The notes under the pieces: generated by a model
Database searches by the model: none
Told to the model about the DNA's origin: nothing
Seen by the model: the letters and a program-made list of their open reading frames with translations, nothing else
Made by a program: the position numbers and the translations under genes
NCBI GenBank assembly: GCA_012798935.1
Contig: JAAZMG010000095.1
Coordinates: 1-48,585, forward strand
DNA length: 48,585 nucleotides
Source of the DNA: Tissierellia bacterium
Lineage (GTDB): Bacteria > Bacillota > Clostridia > Tissierellales > Tepidimicrobiaceae
Direction of reading: 5' to 3'
Shown: one piece after another, positions 22,849 to 32,185 of the stretch
Layout of the letters: every line of letters starts with the position of its first letter
Numbering within the stretch: the first letter of the stretch is position 1

Positions 22849-25465
22849 CTTGTGCTCTCTCCTTAAGTTTTTTAGCCTCTTCTATTAAATCATATAATAT
22901 ATTGATAGATTCTATTGGAGTCAGTCTTGATATATCAATATTATTTATCTTATCAATCAAATAATCTTTTCTGTAGTCTGAAATACTTAATTGTTGACTA
23001 GTTTCTACAGATTTATTAGTAGTCGTTAGTCGGTGGTTTTGCTCTATCTGATGTAATATTTCGTTAGCCCTATCAATAACTTGTTCATCAATTCCAGCTA
23101 ATTTTGCTACTTCGATTCCATAGCTTTTATTAGTGCTACCTTTAACAATTTTTCTCAAAAATATTATTTCATCACCTTTTTCTTCAACTAATATAGTAAG
23201 ATTTTTTATTCCTTCTAGCTTGTTTTCTAACTCTATTAGTTCATGATAATGAGTAGCAAATAAAGTTTTTGCTTTTATATTTTCAGCAATATATTCAATT
23301 GTAGCCCAGGCTATGCTAAGACCATCATAAGTGCTTGTGCCTCTCCCAACTTCATCCAATATTATTAGACTATCTTTTGTTGCATTCTTAATTATATGAG
23401 CTACCTCATTCATTTCTACCATAAAAGTACTTTCTCCTTGAGATAAATTATCACTAGCACCTATTCTAGTAAAAATTCTATCTACAACAGCTATATTTGC
23501 TTCCTTTGCAGGAACGAAAGAACCTATTTGTGCTAACAAAGTAATTATAGCAACCTGCCTCATATAGGTAGATTTGCCAGCCATATTTGGACCAGTTATT
23601 ATTTGAACTCTGTTATCTTCATTATCTAGATAGGTGTCATTTGGTACAAATATACTATTTTCCATAGTCTCTTCTACTACAGGATGTCTACCCTCTACAA
23701 TGTTTATTATCCCCTTATTATTAAGTTTAGGTTTCACATAATTATTTTTATATGCAACTTGTGCAAAGGAGTTTAAAACATCAATCTTTGAAATTTGCTT
23801 ACTCACTTTTTGAATTCTATGGGTTTCAAGCTTTACTTTTGTTCTTATATCTTGAAAAATAGCATACTCAATTTCTACCATTTTCTCTTCTGCTCCTAAG
23901 ATCTCCATCTCCATTTCTTTCAATTGATCTGTATGATATCTTTCAGAATTAGTCAATGTTTGTTTCCTTATGAAGTAATCTGGAACTAAATCTAAATTTG
24001 AATTAGTAACCTCAAAAAAATAACCTGATTTTTTATTAAATCCAATTTTTAAATTTTTAATTCCCGTCTTTCTCTTTTCCTCATACTCTAATTTTGTAAG
24101 CCACTTTTTACCTTCTGTACTTGCCCTTTTCAATTTATCTAATTCTTCATCATAGCCTAGTTTTATCAGCTCCCCCTCTTTAATTGAAAGAGGAGGATTG
24201 TCTACAATTGATATATCTATTAGCTCAAAAATATCATTTAAAGAATCAATTCTCATGCTCAGTTCAATTAACAGTTTTTCATTAGATTCCATTAATAATT
24301 CTTTTAATTTTGGTATCATACCAATAGATGATTTTAAAGAATATAGATCTCTAGCATTACAATTACCATAGGATATTTTTCCAATAAGTCTTTCTAAATC
24401 ATATATTTTCTTTAAACAATTTTTGATCTGATCCATTAATATAATATCTTTTACAAATATCCCAACTACCCTTTGTCGCTTTTCAATATCTTTTATATTT
24501 ATCAAAGGCTGTTCTAACCAGCTTTTCAAAAGCCTACCACCCATCGCAGTAGAAGTTTTATCTAAAATCCAAATCAGTGCTCCTTTTTTTTCTCTGCTCA
24601 TTATTGTTTCATGTATTTCTAAATTGGTACGTGTATTTATATCTAGTATCATATACTCCCTTGGTTCATAAATTTTAAGCTCATTTATATGTTCTAAGGA
24701 TTTTTTTTGAGTCTCATATAAATAATCAATTAATTTTCCCAAGGATAAAATTGAATACATCTTACCTTCTAAACCTAATTCTTTCAATCTGTCTACATTA
24801 AAATGGTGAATAATAATATCTTTTATTTGAATTTTATCTACTATATCATCTTCATAAACATTTATATAAGGATTTATTCTATTTTCAATAAATTTTAATA
24901 TCTTTTTATCTTCAATAAAGGTTTTATTGCATATTACCTCTGAAGGGAATATCTTTCCCAATTCATCTAAAATAAAGTCATAAGAGCTTTCTTCATCCCC
25001 AATATACTCTGTAGTATACATCTCTCCTGTAGAACTATCTACATAAGATAAGCCTACTCCAAAATCATCTAAATATATGGATACAAGATAGTTGTTAGAT
25101 TTCTCATCTAAAACATTTATATCCATTATTGTGCCTGGAGTTACTACTCTTACTACATCTCTTTTTACTATCCCTTTTGCTATAGAAGGGTCTTCCAATT
25201 GCTCACATATGGCTACTTTATAGCCTTTTCCAACTAATCTAGAAATATATATTTCTGATACATGATGGGGCACTCCACACATAGGGGCCTTTTCATTACT
25301 ACCGCAATCTCTTTGAGTTAAAGCTATCTCAAGCTCTTTAGATGCAATAATAGCATCTTCAAAAAACATTTCATAAAAATCTCCTAATCTAAAGAACAAT
25401 ATAGAGTCTTTATACCTTTCTTTAACTGACATATATTGTTTCATCATTGGTGTTAAATTATCCAA
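22841..25465 (-). CDS. mutS: DNA mismatch repair protein MutS
   Basis: The 874-residue mismatch sensor has the Phe-x-Glu mismatch wedge at F30-Y31-E32 (LGDFYEMF). Connector, lever and clamp domains follow. The ABC ATPase has Walker A GPNMAGKST, signature region DNLSQGESTF and Walker B LIILDEVGRGTST. The start is TTG 25465 after GGAGG with 8-nt spacing. It follows miaB by 16 nt, so the gene set probably runs as one operon miaB-mutS-mutL-miaA-hfq-ynbB. Confidence 0.97.
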   Translation of the reverse strand: MDNLTPMMKQYMSVKERYKDSILFFRLGDFYEMFFEDAIIASKELEIALTQRDCGSNEKAPMCGVPHHVSEIYISRLVGKGYKVAICEQLEDPSIAKGIVKRDVVRVVTPGTIMDINVLDEKSNNYLVSIYLDDFGVGLSYVDSSTGEMYTTEYIGDEESSYDFILDELGKIFPSEVICNKTFIEDKKILKFIENRINPYINVYEDDIVDKIQIKDIIIHHFNVDRLKELGLEGKMYSILSLGKLIDYLYETQKKSLEHINELKIYEPREYMILDINTRTNLEIHETIMSREKKGALIWILDKTSTAMGGRLLKSWLEQPLINIKDIEKRQRVVGIFVKDIILMDQIKNCLKKIYDLERLIGKISYGNCNARDLYSLKSSIGMIPKLKELLMESNEKLLIELSMRIDSLNDIFELIDISIVDNPPLSIKEGELIKLGYDEELDKLKRASTEGKKWLTKLEYEEKRKTGIKNLKIGFNKKSGYFFEVTNSNLDLVPDYFIRKQTLTNSERYHTDQLKEMEMEILGAEEKMVEIEYAIFQDIRTKVKLETHRIQKVSKQISKIDVLNSFAQVAYKNNYVKPKLNNKGIINIVEGRHPVVEETMENSIFVPNDTYLDNEDNRVQIITGPNMAGKSTYMRQVAIITLLAQIGSFVPAKEANIAVVDRIFTRIGASDNLSQGESTFMVEMNEVAHIIKNATKDSLIILDEVGRGTSTYDGLSIAWATIEYIAENIKAKTLFATHYHELIELENKLEGIKNLTILVEEKGDEIIFLRKIVKGSTNKSYGIEVAKLAGIDEQVIDRANEILHQIEQNHRLTTTNKSVETSQQLSISDYRKDYLIDKINNIDISRLTPIESINILYDLIEEAKKLKERAQGE

Positions 25466-25481
25466 AATTATAACCTCCGAA

Positions 25482-26804
25482 CTAAATTATATAACCTTCC
25501 AATGTAAAGGATTTTACCGTTGTTATTTTCACATTAACTAGTTTTCCAATTAAAGATTTATCACCTTCAAAATGGACAAGTTTTCCTGTCCTCGTTCTAC
25601 CAGTTAACACATTATCATTGTTTTTGCTAACTTCTTCTACTAAAACTTCTACAACTTTATTCATATACTTAAGATTTTGTTCATAAAATATTGGATATAT
25701 GGTATCCAATAACCTTTGAAATCTCTCATGTTTTATCCTATTAGGAACTTGATTTTTCATATTTGCTGCAACAGTTCCTTCTCTAATTGAATATAAGAAG
25801 GTAAAAGCTGAATCATATTTTACTTTTTTAATTAAATCTAAAGTTTCATTGAAATCCTCTTCTGTTTCCCCTGGAAACCCTACTATTATATCTGTTGATA
25901 TGGCGATATTAGGTACTGCTTTGGTGATTTTTTCAATTAATAATATATAATCCTCTTTAGTATATTTTCTATTCATAGCTTTTAAAACCCTATTGCTTCC
26001 AGATTGTACAGGCAAATGGAGTTGTTCACATACTTTATCTAATTCAGATATAGCCTTAATTAATTCATCCGATAAATCCTTTGGATGAGAAGTCATAAAT
26101 CTTATTCTTTCTATTCCATCAATTTTATTTACTTCTCTCAGTAACTTTGCAAAGGAATAATCATAACCTAATGTTTTACCATAAGAATTTACATTTTGAC
26201 CTAATAAAGTTATTTCTTTATAACCTTTTTCCCCTAGCTCCTGTATTTCTTTTAAAATGTGTTCTGGTTCTCTACTTTTCTCTCTTCCCCTTGTATATGG
26301 AACAATACAATAGGTACAAAAGTTATTACAGCCATACATAATATTCACAAAAGCTTTAAATGAATATTTACGATTAGCTTCTACCTCCTCTATTGTTTCT
26401 CTATCATCTTCCACTATATCAACTACAGTCTTACCAGTCTGCTCATATCTATTAATAAGTTGTGGTAATTTGTGTATATTACTAGTACCAAAGATTATAT
26501 CAACATGTTTATACTTTGACAATATAACGTTCCTAGCTTCTTCCCGTTGCATCATACAACCACAAACCGCAATTACTAGATCTGGTTTTCTTCTCTTTAA
26601 ATTTTTTAATGCTCCTAACTGTCCATATACTCTTAATTCTGCATTTTCTCTCACTAAGCAGGTATTATATATAATAAGATCACTTTCTTTTTTATTATCT
26701 GTCCATTCATATCCCATCTTTTCTAATAACCAGGATATTTTTTCTGAATCATGCTCATTCATTTGACAACCATAAGTGACAATAGTATATTTTTTATTTT
26801 TCAT
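25482..26804 (-). CDS. miaB: tRNA-2-methylthio-N6-dimethylallyladenosine synthase MiaB
   Basis: Radical-SAM methylthiotransferase converting i6A37 of tRNA (made by MiaA) to ms2i6A37. The 440-residue protein has MTTase cluster ligands C13, C49 and C83 and radical-SAM cysteines C159, C163 and C166 (CNNFCTYC). The sequence VPYTRGREKSR is typical of MiaB, and a TRAM domain lies at the C-terminus. AGGAGG precedes the ATG. It is the first gene of the mutS-mutL-miaA-hfq-ynbB run. Confidence 0.96.
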   Translation of the reverse strand: MKNKKYTIVTYGCQMNEHDSEKISWLLEKMGYEWTDNKKESDLIIYNTCLVRENAELRVYGQLGALKNLKRRKPDLVIAVCGCMMQREEARNVILSKYKHVDIIFGTSNIHKLPQLINRYEQTGKTVVDIVEDDRETIEEVEANRKYSFKAFVNIMYGCNNFCTYCIVPYTRGREKSREPEHILKEIQELGEKGYKEITLLGQNVNSYGKTLGYDYSFAKLLREVNKIDGIERIRFMTSHPKDLSDELIKAISELDKVCEQLHLPVQSGSNRVLKAMNRKYTKEDYILLIEKITKAVPNIAISTDIIVGFPGETEEDFNETLDLIKKVKYDSAFTFLYSIREGTVAANMKNQVPNRIKHERFQRLLDTIYPIFYEQNLKYMNKVVEVLVEEVSKNNDNVLTGRTRTGKLVHFEGDKSLIGKLVNVKITTVKSFTLEGYII

Positions 26805-26927
26805 CGTTTTTTCCTCCTAATAACTAGTCCTTACTATTATATCATTATAACAAAAATAAATAAAAAAAAACCTGGGAAATAATTAATAAAATTAATTCAG
26901 GTTGCAGGTTAAATAATGTAAATTTAT

Positions 26928-26966
26928 ATAAAATAGCCTATTAGATTTTTGAATAGGCTATTTTAT
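26928..26966 (-). terminator. Terminator of the small Cys-rich gene
   Basis: 15-nt arms (26928-26942 and 26952-26966) lie 24 nt beyond the stop of the Cys-rich frame on the - strand. The U-tract is interrupted (TTTTATATAAATTT). Confidence 0.65.
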
Positions 26967-26990
26967 AATTTATTATATTTGTATTAACTT

Positions 26991-27137
26991 TTAATCTTCT
27001 TGTATAAGTACATTTTCATAGAGTTCACATTTTTCACAATTGCATAAACCACAAGCATTGTTTATACAGGAAATTGCTCCACATTTTTTATAATTATGAT
27101 TTTGTTTTACTGTGTTTATTTTAACCTCCTTTTTCAT
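26991..27137 (-). CDS. Small Cys-rich protein (48 residues, unknown)
   Basis: The 48-residue frame begins MKKEVKINTVKQ and has six cysteines packed into residues 19-37 in the order CGAISC, then CGLCNC, then C-E-K-C. The spacing suggests a metal or Fe-S site, or a disulfide-rich peptide. AAGGGG precedes the ATG. A good promoter lies 33 nt upstream and a terminator downstream, so it looks like a complete small transcription unit. I do not recognise the family. It is not a clear SCIFF peptide, and no radical-SAM maturase is adjacent. Confidence 0.65.
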   Translation of the reverse strand: MKKEVKINTVKQNHNYKKCGAISCINNACGLCNCEKCELYENVLIQED

Positions 27138-27169
27138 AACTATCTACCCCTTATTATATGTTTAATCAA

Positions 27170-27198
27170 ATTATACCATAAGATTTAACAAAATACAA
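27170..27198 (-). promoter_or_regulatory. Promoter of the small Cys-rich gene
   Basis: On the - strand, TTGTAT (27193-27198), a 17-bp spacer and TATAAT (27170-27175) lie directly upstream of the 48-residue frame. Confidence 0.6.
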
Positions 27199-27300
27199 AG
27201 GATTATTCTGAAAATTGAATAAATTATATTATATACTTGCAATTCCTTACACATACATAAACATATAATCTATGTTATGCAGGATATATTTATTAACAAT

Positions 27301-27897
27301 TCATTTATTTGTTTTAAATATTCTTTGTAAAAGCCCTTTATTGTTTTCCAATCTTTTTATTTTGTCTTTTAATTCGGCAGTTTCATAAGACTTTTCCTTA
27401 ACTTTCATCTTTAATTTTGCATTTTCACATATCAGTACATCCCTCTCTTTACTACTTAATTCATTTCTTAACTCCGTTATTTCATCTTTTAATTTTTCAA
27501 TCATCTGTATACTACACTCACTATTACTATCAAGCCTTTTTATTAAATCATCAAAAAACCCTTCCTGCAAGTTTAAGCTAATCTCTTTAGCTAATTCCAA
27601 TGAATTTATGTTTTCTCTAGGAGTAATATTGGTTAATGCTGTTTCCTCATTAGAATCTACTAATAATTCAGGAGACTTTATAATTAACTTAATTTGCTTA
27701 TTGCTAAACCCTTTATTTTGCAGGGATTTTATATACTGAAATATCTCGATTTCAAGATAAGTATAGTACCTATGGTTTGACTGGTTTCTTGGGATCTCTA
27801 ATTCAAACTCCTTTTCATAATATCTAAGTACATGAGGAGGGTAGCTTGTTAACTCAGCTACTTCAGATATTGTATATTCCTTATCAACTTCTAACAT
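27301..27897 (-). CDS. MerR-family HTH regulator with C-terminal coiled coil
   Basis: The 198-residue protein opens with a MerR-type winged helix (YTISEVAELTSYPPHVLRYY, about 8-27; recognition wing NHRYYTYLEIEIFQYI). A second helix follows and then a long heptad-rich region (about 130-190). The sensor domain lacks the cysteines typical of metal-responsive MerR members. The coil-rich tail resembles DNA-organising MerR-like proteins such as RacA only in architecture. AAGGGGG precedes the ATG. It appears monocistronic, and its target is unknown. Confidence 0.82.
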   Translation of the reverse strand: MLEVDKEYTISEVAELTSYPPHVLRYYEKEFELEIPRNQSNHRYYTYLEIEIFQYIKSLQNKGFSNKQIKLIIKSPELLVDSNEETALTNITPRENINSLELAKEISLNLQEGFFDDLIKRLDSNSECSIQMIEKLKDEITELRNELSSKERDVLICENAKLKMKVKEKSYETAELKDKIKRLENNKGLLQRIFKTNK

Positions 27898-28041
27898 AAG
27901 ATTGCCCCCTTAAAAACATTGTTATATTAGTTATTCTTTAATACTTTAAAAATTCCTTCATAAATAACAAGTTTTTATTTATCAAATATTGATATAATCC
28001 TTCAAATATCATCATCTATTGTTTTTTCTCTACTAAATAAG

Positions 28042-28073
28042 AAAAAAGAGCTGAAATATTTCAGCTCTTTTTT
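28042..28073 (-). terminator. Terminator of the M42 peptidase operon
   Basis: AAAAAAGAGCTGAAA (28042-28056) and its complement (28059-28073) form a symmetric hairpin with T-runs, beginning 3 nt beyond the last peptidase stop. Confidence 0.88.
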
Positions 28074-28076
28074 CGT

Positions 28077-29075
28077 TTATAATATGATATCCCTATTCAA
28101 TAATTTTATTAACAACCTTATTGAATTAATTATATCGTTCTTTGATGCCATCTCTATTGTAGAATGGACATATCTGGTAGGAATAGATATCACCCCAGAA
28201 GGTACTCCTTCTTTAGTCAGATGAATACTCCCTGAATCAGTACCTCCAAATTCCAAAACTTCCATTTGATATGGTATATCATTTTCTTCAGCTATATCTA
28301 TCATAAATTGTCTTAATTCTGGATGGGTTAATATAGAATTATCCTTTACCTTTATTGCAGCTCCTTTATCTAAACCTACTGCAAAAGTTTTAGCTTTTGG
28401 TGTATCTCCACTTCCTGTAACATCTAAAGCTATACCTATTTCTGGATTAATTCCATAGGCAGAAGTCTTTGCTCCTCTTAAACCCATTTCTTCTTGTACT
28501 GTAAACACGAAATATAAATCATTTTTTTGATTTTCTATTTGTTTAATGGTTTCTATAGCTATATAGCATCCCACTCTATCATCTAGACACTTTGTAAACA
28601 CTACATTATCATTCTCTTGGTATTCTGTTTTATAAACACATATATCACCAATATTCACAAATTTTTCTGCTTCTTCTTTATTTCTTGCTCCTATATCTAT
28701 AAACATATTTGATAATTTAAGCTTAGAAATATCCTCCATTGGTTCAGAGAAAATTACGCCTACTACACCATTTTCAAACACTACTTGTTGACTTAAGGTA
28801 ACAAATGGAGATGTTCCTCCAATATTTGTAAATCTTAGAAAACCATTATCGTCAATATCTGTAATCATAAACCCAATTTGATCCATATGGGCTGCTATCA
28901 TAATTCTTTTTCCGCTACCTTTTTTCCTAGCAATTAAATTTCCTAAATTATCTATTTTTATTTCATCAACATAATCTTTAATTTCTTTCTCTATATATTC
29001 TCTAATAATACTTTCATTGCCTGAAGGTCCATAAATACTTACTAATTTTTTCATAAGCTTAGTGTCAAACTTCAT
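28077..29075 (-). CDS. M42-family metallo-aminopeptidase, copy A
   Basis: The 332-residue cytosolic di-zinc aminopeptidase is of the FrvX/YsdC/TET type and predicted to trim peptides. All expected active-site positions are visible: AAHMDQIG (metal His), KCLDDRVGC (bridging Asp), VQEEMGLRGA (catalytic and metal Glu), IALDVTGSGD (metal Asp) and YVHSTIEM (metal His). It is the last of three tandem paralogues and begins 1 nt after copy B. M42 enzymes assemble as dodecamers; three co-expressed paralogues could form mixed particles, which is speculative. Confidence 0.92.
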   Translation of the reverse strand: MKFDTKLMKKLVSIYGPSGNESIIREYIEKEIKDYVDEIKIDNLGNLIARKKGSGKRIMIAAHMDQIGFMITDIDDNGFLRFTNIGGTSPFVTLSQQVVFENGVVGVIFSEPMEDISKLKLSNMFIDIGARNKEEAEKFVNIGDICVYKTEYQENDNVVFTKCLDDRVGCYIAIETIKQIENQKNDLYFVFTVQEEMGLRGAKTSAYGINPEIGIALDVTGSGDTPKAKTFAVGLDKGAAIKVKDNSILTHPELRQFMIDIAEENDIPYQMEVLEFGGTDSGSIHLTKEGVPSGVISIPTRYVHSTIEMASKNDIINSIRLLIKLLNRDIIL

Positions 29076-29076
29076 A

Positions 29077-30096
29077 TTATAGCTCCCCCTTTTTATACTC
29101 GTATAAAATAGCCTTTAATAATTTAAAAGTATTTTTATAATCATCTTTACTCATTACCGATGTTGGAGAGTGTATGTTTCTACAAGGTACAGATATTGTA
29201 GCTGTAATTGAACCTTCCTTATTAGTGTGTATCTTTCCTGAATCGTTTCCACCCATAGCAATTTTTCTATATTGATAAGGTATATGATTATTTTCCGCAA
29301 TTTGAACTATTTTTTTTCTAAAATTAATATTATATAAAGTTGTTCTATCTACTAGTGAAATAGCAGGTCCCTTATTTAGAGTTGTTGGTATTAAATGTTG
29401 GTCTAATTTTGGTATGTCATAACATAAAGTTCCCTCTAATATAATACCTAAATCTGGATTAACCCTATAAGCAGCTGGTCCAGCGCCTACAAGACCAATT
29501 TCCTCCATAACAGTAAATACACCATAAAAATCAATATCCTTTATTTCTTTAATCAATTCAACTAATAAACAACAACCTACTCGATTATCCAAAGCCTTTG
29601 CCTTAACTAAATTTTCTCCAAACTCTATATATTGACTATCAAATGCTACATAATCCCCTATGTTTACCAACTTTTCTGCTTCTTCTTTGGTGTTCACACC
29701 TATATCTATGTACAATTGTTCAATATCTAATGCATTTTTCCATTCTTCCTTTTCCTGTAAATGGGTAGGTTTAGCACCAATAACTCCTGATATTTTCTTT
29801 TTCCCTATTATAACCGGCTTGGATACTAAAATTCTCTTATCTATTCCTCCAACAGTAGTAAACTTAAGTAGTCCCATATCATCTATATCTGTAACCATTA
29901 AACCAACCTCATCCATATGGGCTGCTATCATTAGTTTCTTAGAATTATTTTTCCCTTTTTTATAAGCTATAATATTTCCTAATCTATCAACCTTTATTTC
30001 ATCTACAAAAACTTTTATTTCATCTAAAATAATATCTCTAACTTCTTTTTCGTTACCTGATACACCTGAAGCTTCAGTTAGCTTTTTTAATAACAT
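29077..30096 (-). CDS. M42-family metallo-aminopeptidase, copy B (variant metal site)
   Basis: 339 residues with AAHMDEVG, KALDNRVGC, VMEEIGLVGA and NIHSP as in other M42 enzymes. The usual LDV/LDT aspartate is glutamate (GIILEGTLCYDIP), a conservative change at a predicted zinc ligand. The start overlaps copy C by 10 bases, and GGAGGGG precedes the ATG. Substrate preference may differ from its neighbours. It is clearly a paralogue, not a pseudogene. Confidence 0.9.
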   Translation of the reverse strand: MLLKKLTEASGVSGNEKEVRDIILDEIKVFVDEIKVDRLGNIIAYKKGKNNSKKLMIAAHMDEVGLMVTDIDDMGLLKFTTVGGIDKRILVSKPVIIGKKKISGVIGAKPTHLQEKEEWKNALDIEQLYIDIGVNTKEEAEKLVNIGDYVAFDSQYIEFGENLVKAKALDNRVGCCLLVELIKEIKDIDFYGVFTVMEEIGLVGAGPAAYRVNPDLGIILEGTLCYDIPKLDQHLIPTTLNKGPAISLVDRTTLYNINFRKKIVQIAENNHIPYQYRKIAMGGNDSGKIHTNKEGSITATISVPCRNIHSPTSVMSKDDYKNTFKLLKAILYEYKKGEL

Positions 30097-31142
30097 AATA
30101 ACCCCTCCAAATTCTCATTTGAAATAGAAGCTATAAAAAACGTTAATAGTTTTCCAGTGTTTTTAATGTCTTTCATATCCACTACTTCCACTGAGGTATG
30201 CATATATCTTAAAGGTATAGATAAACATAAAGATGGAACACCTTCTCTGGTAATTTGCATTGCTCTTGCATCGGTACCAGTAGGACCAGGTGTTACCTCA
30301 ATTTGGAAAGGTATATTATATTCCTTAGAAACTTCTACCATTTTTTCTCTTAAACCTAGGTGTATATTTCCACCTATTGTTATTCCGGGGCCTTTCCCCA
30401 TATCTAAAGTATCAGATTTTGAAAGTTCAGGAGTAGATCCAAACCCAACATCTATTGCAATACCAATATCTGGATTGATTTTATATGTGCTAGTTAAAGC
30501 ACCTCTCGTTCCTACTTCTTCCTGGACAGTACATACAAAATATACGTCAGCTTCATGATTTATTTTGGACAGTTCTTTTACACATTCATACATAGCTGCA
30601 ATTCCTGCTTTATCGTCCAATGCTTTACCAGTAAATCTATCTCCTTGTAGTTCTTTAAAATCTCTTTTAATAGTAATAGTATCTCCTATACTTATAATTT
30701 TTTCTAACTCTTCTTTAGAATATCCTAGATCTATTATCATATCTTCCATTTTAATAGCTTTGTTGACTTCAGCTGGTTCTTGTAGATGAGGTGGCTTTGA
30801 ACTAATAACACCAAATAAATCTTTCTTTCCATGTACTATTACTTCCTGTCCTAAAATAGTTCTAGGGTCTATGCCTCCTATATTTGTAAATCTTATAAAA
30901 CCATTATCTTCAATATATTTAACCATCAATCCAATTTCATCCATATGTCCTGCAATCATTATTTTTGTATTAGAGCCATTATTTTTCCCTTTTTTTAGTA
31001 TAATTATATTTCCTAAATTATCAATTAATATATTATCTGCATATATTTTAAAGACAGAGAAAATAGCATCATTAAGCCTAGATTCATGGCCTGATACACC
31101 ACTACTATTACTTAGCATCTCTAACAAGTCCTTAGTATCCAA
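30087..31142 (-). CDS. M42-family metallo-aminopeptidase, copy C
   Basis: 351 residues with IAGHMDEIG, KALDDKAGI, VQEEVGTRGA, IAIDVGFGSTPE and YMHTSVEV, so the di-metal site is complete. GTDARAMQ is the variant of the conserved G-x-D-x-G loop seen in YsdC-like members. It starts at TTG 31142 after GGGGGC and lies 34 nt downstream of cheR. It is the first peptidase of the three-gene run. Confidence 0.92.
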   Translation of the reverse strand: MDTKDLLEMLSNSSGVSGHESRLNDAIFSVFKIYADNILIDNLGNIIILKKGKNNGSNTKIMIAGHMDEIGLMVKYIEDNGFIRFTNIGGIDPRTILGQEVIVHGKKDLFGVISSKPPHLQEPAEVNKAIKMEDMIIDLGYSKEELEKIISIGDTITIKRDFKELQGDRFTGKALDDKAGIAAMYECVKELSKINHEADVYFVCTVQEEVGTRGALTSTYKINPDIGIAIDVGFGSTPELSKSDTLDMGKGPGITIGGNIHLGLREKMVEVSKEYNIPFQIEVTPGPTGTDARAMQITREGVPSLCLSIPLRYMHTSVEVVDMKDIKNTGKLLTFFIASISNENLEGLLCY

Positions 31143-31176
31143 TATTAAGCCCCCTTACTCATTTTATTTATATATC

Positions 31177-31953
31177 CTAGTTAATTTTTTTATAAAAGAA
31201 TGTTTTAACAGATCTAAAATTATATCTTTCAGGTAATATTATTTGTTCAGTACTGCCTACAAAGAGAATCCCATCTTTGTTTAAACTTTGATGAAACTTT
31301 TTATACAATAATTCTTTTGCCTCATCTGTGAAGTAGATTATAACATTTCTGCAAACAATCAAATCTAAGTTTTGAGGAAATCTGTCTTTTAGGAGATCTA
31401 TCTTTTGAAATTCTACTTGACTTTTAATCTCATCTTTAATTAGATAAGAATCCTGAACTTTTTCAAAATATTTATCTTTAAATTCTATTGGTAAATCATC
31501 TAATGATTTTTCAGTATAAAGCCCTACTTTAGCTTTTTCTATAGCTTCCTCATCAATATCCGAAGCCAGTACCTTTATTTCTTTCAGGTCATAAAATTTA
31601 GTCAACAACATAGCCAAAGAGTAAGGTTCTTCACCTGTAGAACAAGCGGAACTCCAAATTTTTAACGGTCTTTTAGAATTATCAATTAATTCTGTTAGTA
31701 TATCTTTTTCTAGTACTTGCCACTGGGATGGATTTCTATAAAATTCTGATACATTAATTGTAAGATAATTTATAAATTGATTTAACATGGACTTATCTGA
31801 TTTTAAAGCTAAAAAATATTTATCAAAATCTTCAAATCCATTTCTATTCATTAAAGAAGTAATCCTTCTTTTCATTTGCTTTTCTTTATAATAGTTTAAA
31901 TTTATATTAATTAAAGCATTTATTTTTTCCTTGAAAACCTCATACTTATCCAT
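31177..31953 (-). CDS. cheR: CheR-type protein-glutamate O-methyltransferase
   Basis: The 258-residue enzyme methylates glutamates of chemoreceptors with S-adenosylmethionine. The N-terminal helical domain contains FINYLTINVSEFYRNPSQW. The SAM site is WSSACSTGEEPYSLAM, and the ICRNVIIYF motif is typical of CheR. AAGGGGG precedes the ATG. It is not in a chemotaxis cluster; it heads the three M42 peptidase genes. It could serve distant receptors or another signalling array. Confidence 0.92.
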   Translation of the reverse strand: MDKYEVFKEKINALININLNYYKEKQMKRRITSLMNRNGFEDFDKYFLALKSDKSMLNQFINYLTINVSEFYRNPSQWQVLEKDILTELIDNSKRPLKIWSSACSTGEEPYSLAMLLTKFYDLKEIKVLASDIDEEAIEKAKVGLYTEKSLDDLPIEFKDKYFEKVQDSYLIKDEIKSQVEFQKIDLLKDRFPQNLDLIVCRNVIIYFTDEAKELLYKKFHQSLNKDGILFVGSTEQIILPERYNFRSVKTFFYKKIN

Positions 31954-32061
31954 GAAAACCCCCTTAGAAAATAATTAGTTTATTTAGATTATTATAAAAT
32001 ATTATAAAAACTTCTATTAAAATATTTAATGCTAAGGAAATTTACACTTTCCTATAGATTA

Positions 32062-32093
32062 TAAAAAATTTCTGTGGTTTAAACCACAGAAAT
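32062..32093 (-). terminator. Terminator of the ispH-S1 operon
   Basis: A 26-bp perfect palindrome (32068-32093, centre GTTT|AAAC) is followed on the - strand by TTTTTT (32062-32067). It lies about 90 nt beyond the ispH-S1 stop. Confidence 0.8.
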
Positions 32094-32185
32094 AATGTAA
32101 AGGGGGTCTTGATGTAATTTATGAGGTTACATTTATTATTTTTTACAATAATAAATTTTTTATACATCAAAACCCTTTACATTAT
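32092..32185. repeat. Nested inverted repeats in the ispH-S1 3' region
   Basis: Outer arms 32092-32116 and 32163-32185 are near-perfect complements with one small bulge. They enclose a second inverted repeat (32131-32140 and 32147-32156). The element fills the space between the ispH-S1 stop and its terminator. It carries no open frame. Confidence 0.65.

Noticed and set aside
26991..27137. Small Cys-rich protein as a SCIFF-type peptide
   Set aside because: Six cysteines in under 50 residues fits by count, but the spacing differs from the SCIFF signature as I know it and no radical-SAM maturase gene is adjacent.
30157..31236. Several + strand open frames opposite the M42 copy C and cheR genes
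   Set aside because: These are shadows of conserved peptidase and methyltransferase genes, without ribosome sites.
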